Shown: piece by piece, positions 38,025 to 47,991 of the stretch | How positions within the stretch are numbered: position 1 is the first letter of the stretch | Layout: every line of letters begins with the position of its first letter | The notes under the pieces: model-generated | Seen by the model: the letters and a program-made list of their open reading frames with translations, nothing else | Databases searched by the model: none | Told to the model about the DNA's origin: nothing | From: Rhodocytophaga rosea | Lineage (GTDB): Bacteria; Bacteroidota; Bacteroidia; Cytophagales; 172606-1 | Assembly: GCF_010119975.1 (NCBI RefSeq) | Contig: NZ_CP048222.1 | Location: 7,292,501 to 7,356,500, forward strand | DNA: 64,000 bases | Reading direction: 5' to 3' | Translations under genes and position numbers: made by a program

Positions 38025-38213
38025 TTATATCGAATCTATTATCTGGCTATTATAAAAATAAATACTACTTGTTTCAGATTATTCAGGCTTATATCCATCT
38101 GACCCTGTATTCGCATGCATTCCTGCAAATCCATTCACCTGCTAAATCCAGGTTCCAGACCATCATAATCCCAGGTAATTCCGTTCAACTCCTATTCAGA
38201 TACAAACAATAGT

Positions 38214-39056
38214 ATGGCGAAAACAGTAAGTATATTGGGCTGTGGATGGTTAGGATTCCCATTGGCAGAACTATTAATTAGCAAAGGTTTTACCGTAAAA
38301 GGTTCTACTACCCATCCTGAAAAAAGGGATCAATTACGCCAGGCAGGTCTCGAACCCTTTGTATTGGGCTTTACGCCACACCCGCAGAAAGAGCAATTAG
38401 ATGACCTGCCGAATTTCCTGAAAGCAGATGTATTGGTAGTAGCCATTCCTCCACAGGCAGGCAGGCAGGGAGATGATTTTCATCCCCTCCAGATTATGCA
38501 CCTGAGCGAACACCTGAAACTTTCCACCATAGATAAGATCATCTATATCAGTTCTACTTCCATCTATGCAGATGAAAACCGTGAAATTACGGAAGAAGAA
38601 CCTATTATTCAGGGAGAGGCTAATGCTGCACTCAGACGGGCAGAAGAAATACTATCTGGCTTACATCGAAAGTTTATCATTTTGCGTTGTGGTGGCCTGA
38701 TGGGTTACGACCGGATTCCAGGCAAGTATTTTATCGGAAAAAAAGAGATCAATACAGGCAGTGTACCGGTTAACTTCGTTCATCGGGATGATGTGATTGG
38801 GATTATATACGAGGTAATCCGGCAGGAAAAATGGAATGAGGTATTTAATGTAGTAGCTCCCGAACATCCTGTCCGTAAAGATATTTACCTGAAAAATGCG
38901 GGTGAATTTGGTTGGGAAGCTCCTTCTTTCAAAGAAGGAGAGATGCCGCCTTACAAAGTGGTAAACAGCAATAAAGTAATTAAAGCGCTACAATATAGCT
39001 TTCAGTATCCTGATCCTTTACAATTTCAATATGAGCTGCCACAAGTGCGTAATTAG
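38214..39056 (+). CDS. NAD(P)-dependent epimerase-like (YeeZ-type) protein
   Basis: A 280-residue Rossmann protein beginning AKTVSILGCGWLGFPLAELL, with the GxGWxG dinucleotide motif, followed by VLVVAIPPQAGRQGD, KIIYISSTSIYADENREITE and FVHRDDVIGIIYEVI. These resemble extended SDR epimerases of the YeeZ/GDP-fucose type that lack a canonical Tyr-x3-Lys (the sequence there is SIYADEN). Cytoplasmic. The substrate is unknown. Its stop overlaps the stop of the convergent MerC-like gene by 4 bp. Confidence 0.85.
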   Translation: MAKTVSILGCGWLGFPLAELLISKGFTVKGSTTHPEKRDQLRQAGLEPFVLGFTPHPQKEQLDDLPNFLKADVLVVAIPPQAGRQGDDFHPLQIMHLSEHLKLSTIDKIIYISSTSIYADENREITEEEPIIQGEANAALRRAEEILSGLHRKFIILRCGGLMGYDRIPGKYFIGKKEINTGSVPVNFVHRDDVIGIIYEVIRQEKWNEVFNVVAPEHPVRKDIYLKNAGEFGWEAPSFKEGEMPPYKVVNSNKVIKALQYSFQYPDPLQFQYELPQVRN

Positions 39057-39457
39057 CATTTGTTATGTACATGGTGGGTAGAACGCAGCCGCCAGTTGGC
39101 CACATAAGCAAGCAATATGAACGCAGCTCCGGAAGTAATTATTACCGGCTCATAAGTTTGTTGAAAAACAAAAATGGCAAGAAATTTAGCAAGCACGCCT
39201 GCCAAGAGCAAGAGAAGAGGTAGTGTATTTCTATGTGTATGCCGGTAGTCTCTTATCAGTATCACACCCGCAATCAACACCGTAATGCCAATCAGCGATA
39301 ACTCCAGTGCCGGATTGTGTAAGAGTTCAGATCCCATCATCGGCAATAGCGCAATAAGTAAAGGAGTAGAGGCACAATGAATGGCACATAGGAAAGAAAG
39401 GGAAACGCCTACTTTATTCCATTTGTTGGTTGCCGGACTTACCTTATGTTTAGGCAT
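39053..39457 (-). CDS. MerC-domain membrane protein
   Basis: A 134-residue protein from the ATG at 39455-39457 (MPKHKVSPATNKWNKVGVSL). The segment SFLCAIHCASTPLLIALLP carries the metal-binding C-x2-H-C cluster of MerC-type proteins inside the first transmembrane helix. Further helices are LELSLIGITVLIAGVILI, LLLLLAGVLAKFLAIFVF and IITSGAAFILLAYVANW. It would sit in the inner membrane and may handle mercury or another soft metal; there is no mer operon around it, so a general metal role is as likely. Confidence 0.85.
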   Translation of the reverse strand: MPKHKVSPATNKWNKVGVSLSFLCAIHCASTPLLIALLPMMGSELLHNPALELSLIGITVLIAGVILIRDYRHTHRNTLPLLLLLAGVLAKFLAIFVFQQTYEPVIITSGAAFILLAYVANWRLRSTHHVHNKC

Positions 39458-39708
39458 AGCTTGTTTGTGTGTGAATGAGTGCAAAGTTAATATACTTGCA
39501 ACACTATTGCAAATAGCTGCTCGATAATTTCTTCTTTACGGGCAAACCCTCAAAACGTTTATAAAAATTTCAATAATCTTTTCGTGTAATGTGCAAAGAA
39601 GGCTGGATAAGCTGGATATGATCGAATTGCAACCCTATCTATTGTTAAGACGTACCCAAGGTATCAATAACAATCATTATAAGTTTAACCACTAAACCAC
39701 TTACTGCT

Positions 39709-40116
39709 ATGCAATCCCTGTCCTCATATGTATTCGCAACCATGTCTGGAAAAATATCATTTATAACGCAGAATATGTCCCAATTAAATGGCTCGTTCCT
39801 CGCTCTACACGATAGCGACATTCTATTTGCTAATGGTAGCAGTCCTAAAAATACCAATGAAAGCAAAGAGATCAGGGATGAATCGGGTTTGGGAAGCGGT
39901 GCTGGTATTACCCCTGAAGATCAGGCCAGATTTAATCGCCAGTCTGCCAGGCCAGACAATAATTCACTATCAGACGATGACGGAACTACTGGTCCGGGCA
40001 GCGATCATACAGGCGATAAGATGCCTGGAGAAGAGGGCGTTACAGATGTGACAGATGGCATAGCCAGATTTATAGATGATTTGGAAAATGATGATTCTGA
40101 AAAGGGGAGAAGTTAA
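39709..40116 (+). CDS. Hypothetical acidic, low-complexity protein
   Basis: A 135-residue frame starting MQSLSSYVFATMSGK. The C-terminal two thirds are rich in D, E, G, S and N (ESGLGSGAGITPEDQARFNR, PDNNSLSDDDGTTGPGSD) and probably disordered. No signal or family is recognised. The codon pattern and absence of a competing frame support a real but poorly conserved gene; confidence is moderate. Confidence 0.5.
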   Translation: MQSLSSYVFATMSGKISFITQNMSQLNGSFLALHDSDILFANGSSPKNTNESKEIRDESGLGSGAGITPEDQARFNRQSARPDNNSLSDDDGTTGPGSDHTGDKMPGEEGVTDVTDGIARFIDDLENDDSEKGRS

Positions 40117-40208
40117 ATAACATTGGCTCCCGGTGAGTTTTTATTTTAGCAGGGTTTACAAAATAGGTGTAATTATATTGGGAGAAAGCTTGTTCTTAAT
40201 CTGAATAC

Positions 40209-40406
40209 ATGCCCTTTTATATAATGGACTTAAGTAAAGAAGAATTTGATTTCAGATTTAAAGAAACCTTAGAATTGATAATAACACAAATGGCTGAAAA
40301 TCCGGATGTACAGGTAGACAAATTTTACCATATGACGTATTTTCTGGAGAACCTTGCCTTTTTTAGCCCTGTTATTTTTGATCTGCTACAGAAAACAAAA
40401 CCCTAA
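40209..40406 (+). CDS. Small hypothetical protein
   Basis: A 65-residue frame beginning MPFYIMDLSKEEFDFRFKET. It has two likely amphipathic helices (EETLELIITQMAENP-like and MTYFLENLAFFSPVIFDLL) and no recognised family. It might start at the second Met (MDLSKEEF). Codon use looks coding-like; function unknown. Confidence 0.5.
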   Translation: MPFYIMDLSKEEFDFRFKETLELIITQMAENPDVQVDKFYHMTYFLENLAFFSPVIFDLLQKTKP

Positions 40407-40494
40407 TGGCTCACTAAGATGATAATAGTATAATGCTGATTGATTATGGGACGGTAAATACATTCTATCAGAATTGTCGTAATCTTAAAACAAA

Positions 40495-40520
40495 GAGCTG
40501 AAAGAATTAACTCTCAGCTC
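40495..40520 (-). terminator. Intrinsic terminator after rplT
   Basis: The stem GAGCTGA (40495-40501) pairs with TCAGCTC (40514-40520); on the minus strand TTTGTTTT follows. It lies about 30 bp past the rplT stop, closing the infC-rpmI-rplT operon. Confidence 0.75.
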
Positions 40521-40548
40521 GTTAAGTAAAAAGTATATACAATTAAAT

Positions 40549-40893
40549 TTAAGCAACTTTGTCCAGAATGGCTTTAAAAGCAGCCGGATGGTTCATGGCT
40601 AAATCAGCAAGAACTTTGCGGTTGAGGTCGATATTGGCTTTGCTAAGCTTGCCCATAAACTGAGAGTAAGAAATGCCATGTTCTCTGGTGGCAGCATTTA
40701 TTCTTTGAATCCACAGTGCCCTGAAATCTCTTTTCTTTACTTTGCGGTCACGTGTGGAGTATACCATTGCCTTTTCTACAGCATTTTTGGCAACGGTCCA
40801 TACATTTTTTCTTCTGCCGAAGAAACCTTTGGCAGCTTTAAGGATTTTTTTTCTGCGTGCCCTGGCGGCAACAACGTTTACTGATCTTGGCAT
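40549..40893 (-). CDS. rplT: 50S ribosomal protein L20
   Basis: A 114-residue protein of normal L20 length. It starts [20 protein letters not shown], with the conserved [20 protein letters not shown], then [20 protein letters not shown] and a basic globular end. It binds 23S rRNA early in 50S assembly and in many bacteria represses its own operon. It is the last gene of the infC-rpmI-rplT set and is followed by a terminator. Confidence 0.98.
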   Translation of the reverse strand: MPRSVNVVAARARRKKILKAAKGFFGRRKNVWTVAKNAVEKAMVYSTRDRKVKKRDFRALWIQRINAATREHGISYSQFMGKLSKANIDLNRKVLADLAMNHPAAFKAILDKVA

Positions 40894-40983
40894 AGTTTTA
40901 ATTTTTTGGCTACTGGCGATTCTTCCGAATACTTAAGGCCAGGTGCCTGGTGAATAATGAATTAATAAACCTTTTAAACCTGC

Positions 40984-41178
40984 TTATAGGTTCAGCATGG
41001 CTTTCACTCTGTTTTCATCTGAAGGATGAACCAGGGTAGCATGAGTCAGGTTTCTTTTTTGTTTAGTTGTTTTTTTAGTCAGGATGTGGCTTTTAAACGC
41101 ATGTTTGCGCTTAATTTTGCCTGTACCGGTAAGCTTAAAACGCTTTTTGGCTCCTGAATTGGTTTTTACCTTTGGCAT
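40984..41178 (-). CDS. rpmI: 50S ribosomal protein L35
   Basis: A 64-residue protein of standard length: [20 protein letters not shown], then [20 protein letters not shown] and a basic end ([14 protein letters not shown]). A structural protein of the 50S subunit. It lies between infC and rplT with short spacers of 30 and 90 bp, all on the minus strand. Confidence 0.98.
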   Translation of the reverse strand: MPKVKTNSGAKKRFKLTGTGKIKRKHAFKSHILTKKTTKQKRNLTHATLVHPSDENRVKAMLNL

Positions 41179-41208
41179 CGTTGTGTATAATTAAAATATG
41201 AAAACAAA

Positions 41209-41766
41209 TTATTTTTTACTGCTAGGCTTGGGAGAAAGCATTAAAATCATCCGCTTGCCTTCCAGTTTGGGAAGTTCATCTACCTTGGCCACTTCTTCCA
41301 ACGCCTGGGCAAACTTCAGCAGCAAAATTTCTCCCCGCTCTTTAAACACAATTGTTCTACCCACAAAATGTACATAGGCTCTTACTTTAGCGCCTTCTTT
41401 CAAAAAATTGATGGCGTGTTTGAGCTTAAAATCAAAATCATGATCGTCGGTATTCGGACCAAAACGAATTTCTTTGACAACTACTTTCTGGGCTTTGGCT
41501 TTAAGTTCTTTCTGCTTTTTCTTCTGCTCGTATTTGAATTTGGAATAATCCGTAATCTTACAAACAGGCGGATCGGCATTTGGTGAAATTTCTACCAGAT
41601 CCAGATTAAGCGCAACTGCCATAGAAATAGCTTGCCTGGTCTCATACACCCCTTGTTCTACATTTTCTCCTACCACCCTCACTTTAGGTGCTCTGATTCT
41701 GTCATTTACTTTGTACGGTTCCTCGGCTCTCCCTCGAGGACCCATGGGTCTTTGTGGTCTATTGAT
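41209..41766 (-). CDS. infC: Translation initiation factor IF-3, with probable AUC start
   Basis: IF-3 with the N-terminal domain ([60 protein letters not shown]) and C-terminal domain ([20 protein letters not shown], ending [10 protein letters not shown]). The ATG at 41743-41745 (MGPRG) has no ribosome binding site at a sensible distance. Seven codons upstream, an in-frame ATC (41764-41766) lies five bases after GGAGG, giving (M)[11 protein letters not shown]. Non-AUG initiation of infC is known to support IF-3 autoregulation in other bacteria, which favours this start. The protein would be 185 residues. It is followed by rpmI and rplT. Confidence 0.95.
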   Translation of the reverse strand: MNRPQRPMGPRGRAEEPYKVNDRIRAPKVRVVGENVEQGVYETRQAISMAVALNLDLVEISPNADPPVCKITDYSKFKYEQKKKQKELKAKAQKVVVKEIRFGPNTDDHDFDFKLKHAINFLKEGAKVRAYVHFVGRTIVFKERGEILLLKFAQALEEVAKVDELPKLEGKRMILMLSPKPSSKK

Positions 41767-41770
41767 GTGT

Positions 41771-41778
41771 ACCTCCTT
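41771..41778 (-). promoter_or_regulatory. Strong Shine-Dalgarno sequence of infC
   Basis: On the minus strand AAGGAGGT is a perfect Shine-Dalgarno sequence, unusual in Bacteroidota. Its GGAGG is five bases before ATC (41766-41764) and 26 bases before the first ATG, so it selects the ATC. Confidence 0.7.
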
Positions 41779-41856
41779 ATTTTAATTTTTAGCTTGCAAA
41801 TATCTGATTTATTTTGAAATATATAAAATGCCAAATCGGGTTTTTTTGCGATTTTA

Positions 41857-43815
41857 TCAGGAAACCATATTCTGGTTTACCTCTTTTGTGAAGAAGTCGG
41901 AAAATTCTTCCAGCGAAAGGCTTCCCAGATCACCCTGTCCATGTTTCCGTACGGATACTTTACCTTCTTCCTGTTCTTTTTCACCTACAATCAGCATAAA
42001 TGGAACCTTGCTTACTTCGGCATCCCGTATTTTGCGGCCAATTTTTTCATCCCGGTTATCAATAAATCCCCGGATGTCTTTTTCTTCCAGACTTGTATAC
42101 ACTTTCTGGGCATAGTCGGCATATTTTTCTGAAATGGGCAGCACCGCAATCTGTTCCGGAGAAAGCCACAAAGGGAAATTTCCGGCACAATGTTCGATCA
42201 AAACGGCCACAAAACGTTCCAGTGAGCCAAAAGGCGCTCTGTGGATCATTACCGGGCGGTGTTTCTGGTTATCAGCACCGGTGTATTCCAGTTCAAAACG
42301 GTTGGGCAACTGATAGTCTACCTGAATGGTACCTAACTGCCATTTCCGGCCTAAGGCATCTTTTACCATAAAATCCAGCTTCGGACCATAAAAAGCAGCT
42401 TCTCCGTATTCAATTACAGTTTTCAGGTCTCTCTGGCCAGCCGCTTCTATAATGTCTTTTTCTGCCTGTTCCCATTGGGCTTCGTCGCCAATGTATTTGC
42501 TCCGCTCCGTCTGATGGCGAAGTGAAATCTGGGTCGTATAATTATCAAACCCAAGGGCTTTGAACACATACAATACCAGGTCAATCACCTTGATAAATTC
42601 TTCTTTCACCTGGTCCGGACGGCAGAAAATATGGGCATCATCCTGGGTAAAACCTCTTACCCTGGTTAACCCATGTAATTCGCCACTTTGCTCATAGCGG
42701 TAAACGGTTCCAAATTCAGCTAAACGGAGAGGTAAATCTTTATATGAACGGGGTTTGGTTTTATATATCTCGCAGTGATGCGGACAATTCATCGGTTTAA
42801 GCAAAAATTCCTCATCCACATCCGGCGTATGGATCGGCTGAAATGAATCTTTCCCATATTTTTCCCAGTGCCCGGAAGTTACATAGAGTTGTTTACTTCC
42901 GATGTGTGGAGTTACTACCGGAGAATACCCGGCTTTAACCTGGGCTTTACGCAGGAATTGCTCCAATCTTTCCCGAAGCATAGTTCCTTTAGGCAACCAC
43001 AATGGCAAGCCGGCCCCCACTTTTTCAGAGAAAGCGAATAACTCTAATTCTTTACCCAGTTTCCGGTGATCGCGTTTTTTAGCTTCTTCCAGCAGGGTGA
43101 GGTAATCGGTTAAATCCTTTTGCTTAGGAAAAGTAATGCCATAGATACGTGTGAGTTGTTTACTGTTGACATCTCCCAGCCAGTAGGCTCCTGCTACATT
43201 CATTAATTTTACTGCTTTGATAAAACCGGTATTAGGTATATGAGGTCCCCGGCAAAGGTCTACAAAATTTCCCTGGCTATAGAAAGTAATATTGCCGTCT
43301 GGAAGTTTTTTCAATAGATCTAATTTATAATTATCGCCTTTGTCCTCGAAATACGCAATGGCATCCGATTTACTCACAGGTTTGCGGACATACTCATTCT
43401 TTTGCCTGGCCAGTTCCAGCATTTTATCTTCAATCGCCTTAAAGTCTTCCTGCGAAAAAGTACGGTCGCCAAAATCTACATCATAGTAATAGCCGTTTTC
43501 AATCGCAGGACCAATGCCAAACTTAATGCCGGGGTATAAAGCTTCTAGGGCTTCGGCCATCAGGTGAGCAGAGGAATGCCAGAATGTACCTTTCCCTTCC
43601 GCATCATTCCAGGTGAGCAGTTGTACGGTGGCATCTTGTGTAATTGGCCGGGTGGCATCCCAAATTTCTCCATTTACCTTTGCTGCCAGTACATTTCTAG
43701 CCAGTCCTTCACTGATCTGCATGGCCAGGTCAAGGCCGGTACTTCCTTTGGGCAATTCACGTTTGCTTCCATCGGGAAGGGTAATTTTGATTTTTTCCTG
43801 TTCGCTCGTAATCAT
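41857..43815 (-). CDS. thrS: Threonyl-tRNA synthetase
   Basis: A 652-residue enzyme. An N-terminal TGS domain ([20 protein letters not shown]) is followed by the editing domain with [20 protein letters not shown], then class II motifs in [40 protein letters not shown] and motif 3 [20 protein letters not shown], then the anticodon-binding domain. It charges tRNA(Thr) and edits Ser-tRNA(Thr). Its start overlaps the stop of the TPR lipoprotein gene by 4 bp (ATGA), and infC follows after about 90 bp. Confidence 0.98.
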   Translation of the reverse strand: MITSEQEKIKITLPDGSKRELPKGSTGLDLAMQISEGLARNVLAAKVNGEIWDATRPITQDATVQLLTWNDAEGKGTFWHSSAHLMAEALEALYPGIKFGIGPAIENGYYYDVDFGDRTFSQEDFKAIEDKMLELARQKNEYVRKPVSKSDAIAYFEDKGDNYKLDLLKKLPDGNITFYSQGNFVDLCRGPHIPNTGFIKAVKLMNVAGAYWLGDVNSKQLTRIYGITFPKQKDLTDYLTLLEEAKKRDHRKLGKELELFAFSEKVGAGLPLWLPKGTMLRERLEQFLRKAQVKAGYSPVVTPHIGSKQLYVTSGHWEKYGKDSFQPIHTPDVDEEFLLKPMNCPHHCEIYKTKPRSYKDLPLRLAEFGTVYRYEQSGELHGLTRVRGFTQDDAHIFCRPDQVKEEFIKVIDLVLYVFKALGFDNYTTQISLRHQTERSKYIGDEAQWEQAEKDIIEAAGQRDLKTVIEYGEAAFYGPKLDFMVKDALGRKWQLGTIQVDYQLPNRFELEYTGADNQKHRPVMIHRAPFGSLERFVAVLIEHCAGNFPLWLSPEQIAVLPISEKYADYAQKVYTSLEEKDIRGFIDNRDEKIGRKIRDAEVSKVPFMLIVGEKEQEEGKVSVRKHGQGDLGSLSLEEFSDFFTKEVNQNMVS

Positions 43816-44993
43816 TGTGGTTGTTCCTGATTTGGTTTTATAGTGGGAGTAATCTGAGGTAATGGTTCCAGCCGTTCAATAACTAATGGCTTATGCACCG
43901 GTACCGGATTTTCCATGGTCCATTTTATACTCTTATATTGTTTTAATGCTTTTGTATTGCTGCTATCTGCCTGTAATGCCAGGGCATATTGCGCCATTGC
44001 TTCCTGCTTATTGCCTTGTCTCTCATAACAAATGCCGATTAAGTAAGAAAGGTTCTTTAGTTTATCTTCATACGGACGTAGTTTTTCAAAAATACTGATT
44101 GCCTGCTGGTAATTTCTTTCTTCCAGATAAATTGCTCCCAGCTGATAAGAAGCCAAATATAAAGAAGGATTTAATTGAATGGCTTTCTGGTAATAAAATT
44201 TTGCACTGTCGGCCCGATGGGTAAACCGGTATATATTCCCTGCTTTGTAATGCAGACTGGCAAATGCAGGATCTATCTGTAAGCCTTGTAGTACATAGTG
44301 TTTGGCAGTTAAGGTATCCCTGCGGTTATAGTAAATAGTAGCAAGCTGGTCATAGGTATCCGCTTTGCCAGGCAGATACTGGGCAGAAGCTTTAAAGAAA
44401 CGCAAAGCATTGGTGGTGTCGCCAGTACCAGCAGCCACAGCCCCTTTCCAGTAAAATGTTTCACCGTTATAAGGATGTTTTTCCAGAGATTTATTTAATG
44501 CAGCGGTTGCTTTATCGTATTGCTGGCGGATGGTATACATTTCGCCCAGCAATGTATAAAACTCCGGCGTTTGCACCTGAAGTTTTTCTGCTTTTTCTAC
44601 ATCAGCATAAGCTAACTGTGCTTGCTGCAATTGTTGATACAATCTGGCTCTGAGTAAAAAATATTTACCATTGCTGGCATCCAGAGAAATAGCTTCATTC
44701 ATATCTTCCAGAGCTAGTTTCCATTGCTTATTGCCTACATATAAATAAGCCCGTTTGTAATAAAAATCTGCTGTATTTGGATAATCATCAATAGCATCTG
44801 TTAGGGCCTGCAAATGAACCTGATAAGTATTTGCATTGGACTGCGGCAGGGGAGGGATAGGTGCTGTTTTCCGCTCCTTGGGTTTACAGCCAGGCATCGT
44901 ACTTGTAATGGCTACATACAAACAAAGCTGTATACAAACAATGCTATATTTCAACGCCTGCTTCACTGAAAAAATATTAAATGAATGGTACAT
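43812..44993 (-). CDS. TPR lipoprotein
   Basis: A 393-residue protein with a hydrophobic N-terminal segment ([20 protein letters not shown]) and a lipobox-like Cys in [10 protein letters not shown]. Serial TPR repeats follow ([56 protein letters not shown]). The C-terminus is proline-rich ([14 protein letters not shown]). It is probably anchored in the periplasm. Its stop overlaps the thrS start by 4 bp, implying co-transcription and translational coupling. Function is unknown beyond scaffolding. Confidence 0.85.
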   Translation of the reverse strand: MYHSFNIFSVKQALKYSIVCIQLCLYVAITSTMPGCKPKERKTAPIPPLPQSNANTYQVHLQALTDAIDDYPNTADFYYKRAYLYVGNKQWKLALEDMNEAISLDASNGKYFLLRARLYQQLQQAQLAYADVEKAEKLQVQTPEFYTLLGEMYTIRQQYDKATAALNKSLEKHPYNGETFYWKGAVAAGTGDTTNALRFFKASAQYLPGKADTYDQLATIYYNRRDTLTAKHYVLQGLQIDPAFASLHYKAGNIYRFTHRADSAKFYYQKAIQLNPSLYLASYQLGAIYLEERNYQQAISIFEKLRPYEDKLKNLSYLIGICYERQGNKQEAMAQYALALQADSSNTKALKQYKSIKWTMENPVPVHKPLVIERLEPLPQITPTIKPNQEQPQ

Positions 44994-45241
44994 GATAAAC
45001 TGCCGGAAAACAGCTAATACTTTAGCTGACCTGTAAAGTTATGCATTTTAGGGGGAAGCGGTTGGTGTAATCCTTCAATATTTATCACATGGCTGGTTAC
45101 TTATTATCTGTGGATAGAACAGGCTTAACTTTGATTATCTACTTGCACAATGGACACAAACCGGATTATACAGGGCGGCTATCATGTGTTATAAATTTTC
45201 TACAAAGCAAAATTTTTAACCTTTTCCTTTAAAAAATACAT

Positions 45242-45249
45242 TATTTTTG
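45242..45249 (+). promoter_or_regulatory. Bacteroidota -7 element upstream of DUF5916-type gene
   Basis: TATTTTTG matches TAnnTTTG 57 bp before the start at 45307. No good -33 box is seen. The remaining divergent region (44994-45306) shows nothing else. Confidence 0.35.
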
Positions 45250-45306
45250 TCAGCATACCGGAATATTTTCTTTAAAAGACAATTCATTTTTTAACGATTT
45301 TTACAA

Positions 45307-47481
45307 TTGAGAATAATCTTACTTTCCTTTATTTTTTGCTTGAGTAGCCTGTTTCTGTTTGCCCAGAAAAAAAATGATGCATATAAGCTTGCCATTCGCA
45401 AAGCAAGCGCTCCCATCGAAATAGATGGGAGCATTGATGATGCCGGCTGGCAGGATACCGACGTAGCTACTAATTTTTTTATGGTGCTCCCCATGGATAC
45501 CAGCTTTGCCAAAGTGCGGACGGATGTACACATGACCTATGATGATAAAAATTTGTATCTGATTGCCGTGTGTTACCATGCCTTGCCAGGACCTTATTAT
45601 GTAGAGTCGCTCCGGCGGGATTTTGCTTTTGGGAAGAATGACAATTTCCTGCTGTTTATGGACCCTTTCGACGACCAGACCAATGGTTTTTCATTTGGCA
45701 GCAACGCGGCCGGAGCACAGTGGGATGGAACCATGTATGAAGGAGGAAAAGTAGACCTGAGCTGGGATAATAAATGGACATCGGTGGTGAGAAATTATGA
45801 GGATAAATGGATTTTTGAAGCGGCCATTCCTTTTAAATCGATCCGTTACAAAAAGGGTATTACACAATGGGGTATCAATTTCAGCCGGCTTGATTTAAAA
45901 ACAACAGAAAAATCCAGCTGGGCACCAGTACCCAGGCAATTTCCTACCGCTTCTCTGGCCTATACCGGTATTCTGGACTGGGACCAGCCTCCACCCGAAG
46001 CTGGAGCCAATATTTCTGTGATTCCCTATGTGCTGGGAGGCGTTTCTAAAGATTATGCTACAGATGCACCCAACGAATACCGGAGGGATGCCGGGGTAGA
46101 TGCTAAAATCGCTGTTACTTCCTCCCTTAACCTGGACCTTACTGTAAACCCTGATTTTTCGCAGGTAGATGTAGACAGGCAGGTAACTAACCTCGACCGT
46201 TTTGAATTGTTTTTCCCGGAACGAAGGCAGTTTTTTCTGGAGAACGGCGATCTGTTTACCAATTTTGGCTATGCCTCTATCCGTCCATTCTTCTCCAGGC
46301 GTATTGGTTTGGGCGTACCTATTCATTTTGGTGCCCGCCTGAGTGGCAAGCTGAATAAGGACTGGCGTTTGGGGGTTATGGATATGCAGACTGGCAAAGT
46401 AGGTGACATCGGTTTGCCTGCACAAAATTTTGCTGTAGTGGCCCTGCAACGTAGGGTATTTGCCCGCTCTAATATTGGTATTTTAATGGTAAATAAAGAA
46501 TCGCTGAACTATACCTCCCGAACTGATTCCACCAAGCCAAATTATACCAGTTACAACCGCAATATTGGGTTAGAATATAATCTGGCTTCTTCTAATAACT
46601 TATGGACTGGCAAAGCGTTGTTACTTAAGTCATTCAGTCCTGGCATTGATGGCAACGATTTTGTGCATGCGGCTAATCTGCAATATTCCAGCCGTAAATG
46701 GCTCATCAACTGGCAGCACGAATATGTGGGCCGTAATTACAATGCGGAAGTGGGATATGTTCCCAGGCAAGGCTATATAAAAGTAAATCCACAGATAAGC
46801 TATTTATTCTTCCCAAAAAGCAAACATATTCTGAGCCATGGGCCGCAACTGATGGCTTTCCAGATATATAATGAATCTTTCAAGAAAACAGATTTTCAGG
46901 CGTATCTGGCCTATATTTTTACATTCCGGAGCCAGAGCAAACTTACCGGATGGGTTGCCAATGATTATCAGAAACTGCTCGTACCCTTTGATCCAACCAG
47001 GTTCACAGGCGATACCCTGGCACGGGGTACTCAACACCGGTGGAAATCCTTTGGAGTGGATTATATATCCAAACCACAAAGTGTATTCACCTATGCTTTT
47101 TCAAGCCGGTATGGAGGGTATTATGCAAATGGCAGCCGCTTGAATATTACCAGCGAACTCGGCTACCGGTTCCAGCCTTATGTAAGCATTACCCTCAGTT
47201 CAAGTTATAATTATATCAGTTTGCCGGAGCCATGGAAACAGACTACGTTCTGGCTACTGGGTCCACGCCTGGATGTAACGATGACCAATACTTTATTTTT
47301 TACAGCCTTTGTACAATATAATGAGCAGCTTAAAAATGTGAACCTCAATACCCGGTTACAATGGCGGTATAAACCGGCCTCCGACTTGTTCATTGTGTAT
47401 ACCGATAATTACCTGCCTGCTCCGCTATCTGTGAAGAATAGGGCACTGGTGATTAAACTTACCTACTGGTGGAATATATAA
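45307..47481 (+). CDS. CBM9-like domain/DUF5916 outer-membrane protein
   Basis: A 724-residue exported protein with a TTG start (45307-45309) preceding a good signal peptide (MRIILLSFIFCLSSLFLFAQ); no upstream ATG exists. Residues 25-200 resemble the carbohydrate-binding family 9-like domain (SAPIEIDGSIDDAGWQDTDV, DVHMTYDDKNLYLIAVCYHA, WIFEAAIPFKSIRYK). The remaining 500 residues match the DUF5916 beta-barrel (DLTVNPDFSQVDVDRQVTNL, LFFPERRQFFLENGDLFTNF) with many aromatic beta strands and a terminal WW/NI. It is likely an outer-membrane protein linked to polysaccharide or xenobiotic uptake; substrate unknown. Confidence 0.87.
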   Translation: MRIILLSFIFCLSSLFLFAQKKNDAYKLAIRKASAPIEIDGSIDDAGWQDTDVATNFFMVLPMDTSFAKVRTDVHMTYDDKNLYLIAVCYHALPGPYYVESLRRDFAFGKNDNFLLFMDPFDDQTNGFSFGSNAAGAQWDGTMYEGGKVDLSWDNKWTSVVRNYEDKWIFEAAIPFKSIRYKKGITQWGINFSRLDLKTTEKSSWAPVPRQFPTASLAYTGILDWDQPPPEAGANISVIPYVLGGVSKDYATDAPNEYRRDAGVDAKIAVTSSLNLDLTVNPDFSQVDVDRQVTNLDRFELFFPERRQFFLENGDLFTNFGYASIRPFFSRRIGLGVPIHFGARLSGKLNKDWRLGVMDMQTGKVGDIGLPAQNFAVVALQRRVFARSNIGILMVNKESLNYTSRTDSTKPNYTSYNRNIGLEYNLASSNNLWTGKALLLKSFSPGIDGNDFVHAANLQYSSRKWLINWQHEYVGRNYNAEVGYVPRQGYIKVNPQISYLFFPKSKHILSHGPQLMAFQIYNESFKKTDFQAYLAYIFTFRSQSKLTGWVANDYQKLLVPFDPTRFTGDTLARGTQHRWKSFGVDYISKPQSVFTYAFSSRYGGYYANGSRLNITSELGYRFQPYVSITLSSSYNYISLPEPWKQTTFWLLGPRLDVTMTNTLFFTAFVQYNEQLKNVNLNTRLQWRYKPASDLFIVYTDNYLPAPLSVKNRALVIKLTYWWNI

Positions 47482-47607
47482 TCCTGCTCTATTAACTCTG
47501 ATTGCTGCTTTTCGTTCAAGTAAGAAAGGCCGGAAGTAAAGTTGAAGCCATACACAAAGTCCTTAACTTCCTTCTACCTTACCATTTAAATTTTAAAGAA
47601 TACAACT

Positions 47608-47796
47608 ATGAAAAAAGGCGATAAAGAAAAAAAATCTACTTCTGCCGGAGAAAAGGCAGACAATGCAAGTGTACACAGCCAGCCTACAGTTCAGCAAAAG
47701 ACAGAACAAGGTGAAGCCGAGACCTATGATGGTGGACATGAGGGCCATAACCAGATTCCCCCCAAAAACCAGGCGAGAAGACTACTACTGGCGTAG
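47608..47796 (+). CDS. Small hydrophilic protein, C-terminus possibly frameshifted
   Basis: A 62-residue frame: MKKGDKEKKSTSAGEKADNA, then HSQPTVQQKTEQGEAETYDG, and an end NQIPPKNQARRLLLA that breaks the pattern. Adding one C to the C6 run at 47758-47763 would give NQIPPQKPGEKTTTGVDKV with a stop at 47805-47807, in keeping with the rest of the protein. It is rich in K, E, T and Q and probably disordered. It precedes a strong terminator. Function unknown. Confidence 0.55.
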   Translation: MKKGDKEKKSTSAGEKADNASVHSQPTVQQKTEQGEAETYDGGHEGHNQIPPKNQARRLLLA

Positions 47797-47860
47797 ATAA
47801 AGTATAAGGCTTAGAAATATACAAAATGATAGACTACTGAGGATCGATTATTCTGTCATA

Positions 47861-47896
47861 CAAAAGCCCGGTGTTACTTGTAATACCGGGCTTTTG
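47861..47896. terminator. Bidirectional terminator between the small protein gene and GH2 gene
   Basis: A long stem (47861-47876 with 47881-47896) with a GC-rich core GCCCGGT/ACCGGGC and A/T-rich base, T-run on both strands, lies between convergent genes. Confidence 0.85.
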
Positions 47897-47991
47897 TATA
47901 TGTGTTTTTTGCTATTCTAAAATGAGTATTGAGTAATGTATGTATGTTGTATAAGTATATTCCTAACAGCCATCAACTAACAACGAGTTTA

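Noticed and set aside
38012-38212. A 66-codon plus-strand frame after the IS-adjacent gene.
   Set aside because: It overlaps the end of the previous gene, has no family resemblance and is AT-biased spacer sequence.
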